Shown: positions 23,852 through 24,923 of the stretch, one piece after another
Layout: each line of letters opens with the position of its first letter
Position numbering within the stretch: the stretch's first letter is position 1
NCBI GenBank assembly: GCA_002342685.1
Contig: DDQN01000102.1
Coordinates: 1 to 24,923 of the forward strand
Origin: Vibrio sp. UBA2441
Lineage (GTDB): Bacteria > Pseudomonadota > Gammaproteobacteria > Enterobacterales > Vibrionaceae
Length of the DNA stretch: 24,923 nucleotides
Direction: 5' to 3'
Position numbers and translations under genes: made by a program
Notes under the pieces: model-generated
Databases searched by the model: none
What the model saw: the letters and a program-made list of their open reading frames with translations, nothing else
Told to the model about the DNA's origin: nothing

Positions 23852-24727
23852 TTAGAAATGCGATACCTTATGTTCTTCAAAGTACTTAAGTATCGGCGAT
23901 ACAATGACTTCTTGCCCGGGGCGCCATCGAGCAAGTACTGGTGTAACAAACCCCTCTCTTCCTAGGGAGCATTGAAATTCTATTATGTTGTCCCAACTTT
24001 CCGCTTTCAAATGTTTTGGTAAAAAGGCCCAGCCCATTTTTAGTATAAGTGCATCTTTTAATAGTTCGACATCATTTATAATTATATTATTTGGAGTGAA
24101 TATAAATTTCTCATCGTTACTTTTATTTAAGTACTCATTGGGTAATATCTGTTTTTTGTTAAGTAGTTGGCTTAGGTCAACGGAGTCAGAATTAAAGAAA
24201 TCTTTATGCGCATAGAAACGATAAGGCATAGAACCAATTATCTGCCATTCTAAATCTCGCTTTGTGACTTTTTCTTCCTCTGGCGTAATGATGAGATCAA
24301 CAGAATTTTTTTCCAATAACTCAATAGCCAGGTTTGAGCTTATTGAAATACATTCAATTTCCAAACTCTGAGAATGAAAAAAGTGTATTAGGTCTTTAAT
24401 TATGGACGATGGGATAACACGGTCGTAAGCAAGCCGTAGACATACACTTGATGCATCAGGAGTGGCTTTTTCTACGGTGTTCTGCCATGTATATATCTGT
24501 CTGGTTAATAAAACTGATGGACGAAGAATTCTCTCGCCAAAAGCAGTCAATTTAAGTTTTCGACCACTTCTGTCAAAAAGTTTGTGACCAAGTTCAAATT
24601 CAAGTGATTCTATATGTTCTGATATTGTTGCGCGATTCCTATTTAAATGTTGCGCAGCAGTGGAGATATTTAAATATAAAGCCACTTCGACAAAGGAAAT
24701 AAGCTGATTATAGTTAAAATCTTTCAT
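23852..24727 (-). CDS. LysR-type transcriptional regulator
   Basis: DNA-binding regulator with an N-terminal winged helix-turn-helix and a C-terminal effector-binding domain. Residues 4-62 carry the LysR pattern: LISFVEVALYLNISTAAQHL, then RATISEHIESLEFELGHKLFDRSGRKLKLTAFGERIL. The remaining 230 residues form the usual two-lobed effector domain, more divergent. I choose ATG 24727 (291 residues). It has GAGA 8 bases upstream and places the helix-turn-helix at the normal distance from the N-terminus; the longer frame would need a TTG. The gene converges on the cobalamin operon and diverges from a gene starting at 24879, which is the likelier target because LysR regulators often control the divergent neighbour. 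The effector is unknown. Confidence 0.92.
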   Translation of the reverse strand: MKDFNYNQLISFVEVALYLNISTAAQHLNRNRATISEHIESLEFELGHKLFDRSGRKLKLTAFGERILRPSVLLTRQIYTWQNTVEKATPDASSVCLRLAYDRVIPSSIIKDLIHFFHSQSLEIECISISSNLAIELLEKNSVDLIITPEEEKVTKRDLEWQIIGSMPYRFYAHKDFFNSDSVDLSQLLNKKQILPNEYLNKSNDEKFIFTPNNIIINDVELLKDALILKMGWAFLPKHLKAESWDNIIEFQCSLGREGFVTPVLARWRPGQEVIVSPILKYFEEHKVSHF

Positions 24728-24878
24728 TCTGTTCTCGCTTTTATGGAAGTGATTCTCATTTGAATTTTCGGGTGTTGGAAAAGCCAACATCAATTGATTT
24801 CTATTACAAATAAACGTGGGATATAAATCATCTTCTTAATACACGGTTATTTATAAATCTTAAAAATGAGATTTTATT

Positions 24879-24923
24879 ATGTCAAAAGAAATAAAAAATG
24901 AAAGTATATACCCAATCAACTTG
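24879..24923 (+). CDS. 5' end of a gene leaving the window (partial)
   Basis: An ATG at 24879, with TGAG 10 bases before it, opens a frame of 15 codons (MSKEIKNESIYPINL) to the window edge. It is divergent from the LysR-type gene across about 150 bases. That region contains the 10-bp palindrome ATTTATAAAT (24849-24858), a possible regulator or -10 element. The fragment is too short to identify. Confidence 0.45.
   Translation, partial: MSKEIKNESIYPINL

Noticed and set aside
23849..23862. GCATTT/AAATGC inverted repeat as an operon terminator
   Set aside because: It overlaps the LysR-type gene stop codon region, has a tiny loop and no T-run on the plus strand.

Overview
This looks like chromosomal DNA of a marine gammaproteobacterium, most likely Vibrionaceae or a close relative. 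The grounds are a CheV chemotaxis protein, an NspS/MbaA-type polyamine and c-di-GMP gene pair, YaeQ, PpiC and a CspA-family protein that resemble enteric/vibrio versions, and a moderately AT-rich composition. No tRNA, rRNA, CRISPR array, insertion sequence or phage gene was seen.

Layout. Positions 1-77 hold the probable tail of a plus-strand gene. On the minus strand follows a PAS / degenerate GGDEF / EAL / CBS-like protein (81-2525), predicted to be a c-di-GMP phosphodiesterase. Next come an orphan periplasmic betaine-type binding protein (2905-3894, with a good terminator), cheV (minus), ppiC (plus), a yaeQ-unknown gene pair (minus) and a cold-shock gene (minus) with a long leader and a clear terminator. 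From 7469 to 10991 lies an nspS-mbaA-like operon. Its binding-protein gene carries an in-frame TAA at codon 67, while the GGDEF-EAL partner gene is intact.

The right half (11210-23766) is one tightly packed cobalamin operon, cbiD-cbiC-cbiET-cbiL-cbiG(+ferredoxin)-cbiH-cbiF-cobA(+HemD-like)-cbiB-cobD-cobU-cobT-like. CbiD and CbiG mark the anaerobic (early cobalt insertion) route. SUMT (CobA) makes precorrin-2, and CbiL, H, F, G, D, E/T and C build the corrin ring to cobyrinate. CobD and CbiB add the aminopropanol arm, CobU activates cobinamide, and the CobT-like protein would activate the lower ligand. Most junctions overlap or are a few bases apart. The leader holds a recognisable cobalamin riboswitch (11298-11430), and a perfect FNR-type dyad lies about 80 bp upstream of it (11210-11223). 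This suggests control by both oxygen and B12. Cobaltochelatase, CbiJ, CbiA, CbiP, CobS and the corrinoid adenosyltransferase are not in the window.

The operon is closed by a convergent LysR-type regulator gene (23852-24727). A divergent plus-strand gene begins at 24879 and runs off the end. I see no clearly undescribed system. The most notable points are the nonsense-interrupted nspS beside an intact mbaA, the FNR box plus riboswitch, and four unusual cobalamin proteins: CbiD with a hydrophobic N-terminal extension, CbiG fused to a [2Fe-2S] domain, SUMT fused to a divergent HemD-like domain, and a CobT of archaeal/cyanobacterial type.
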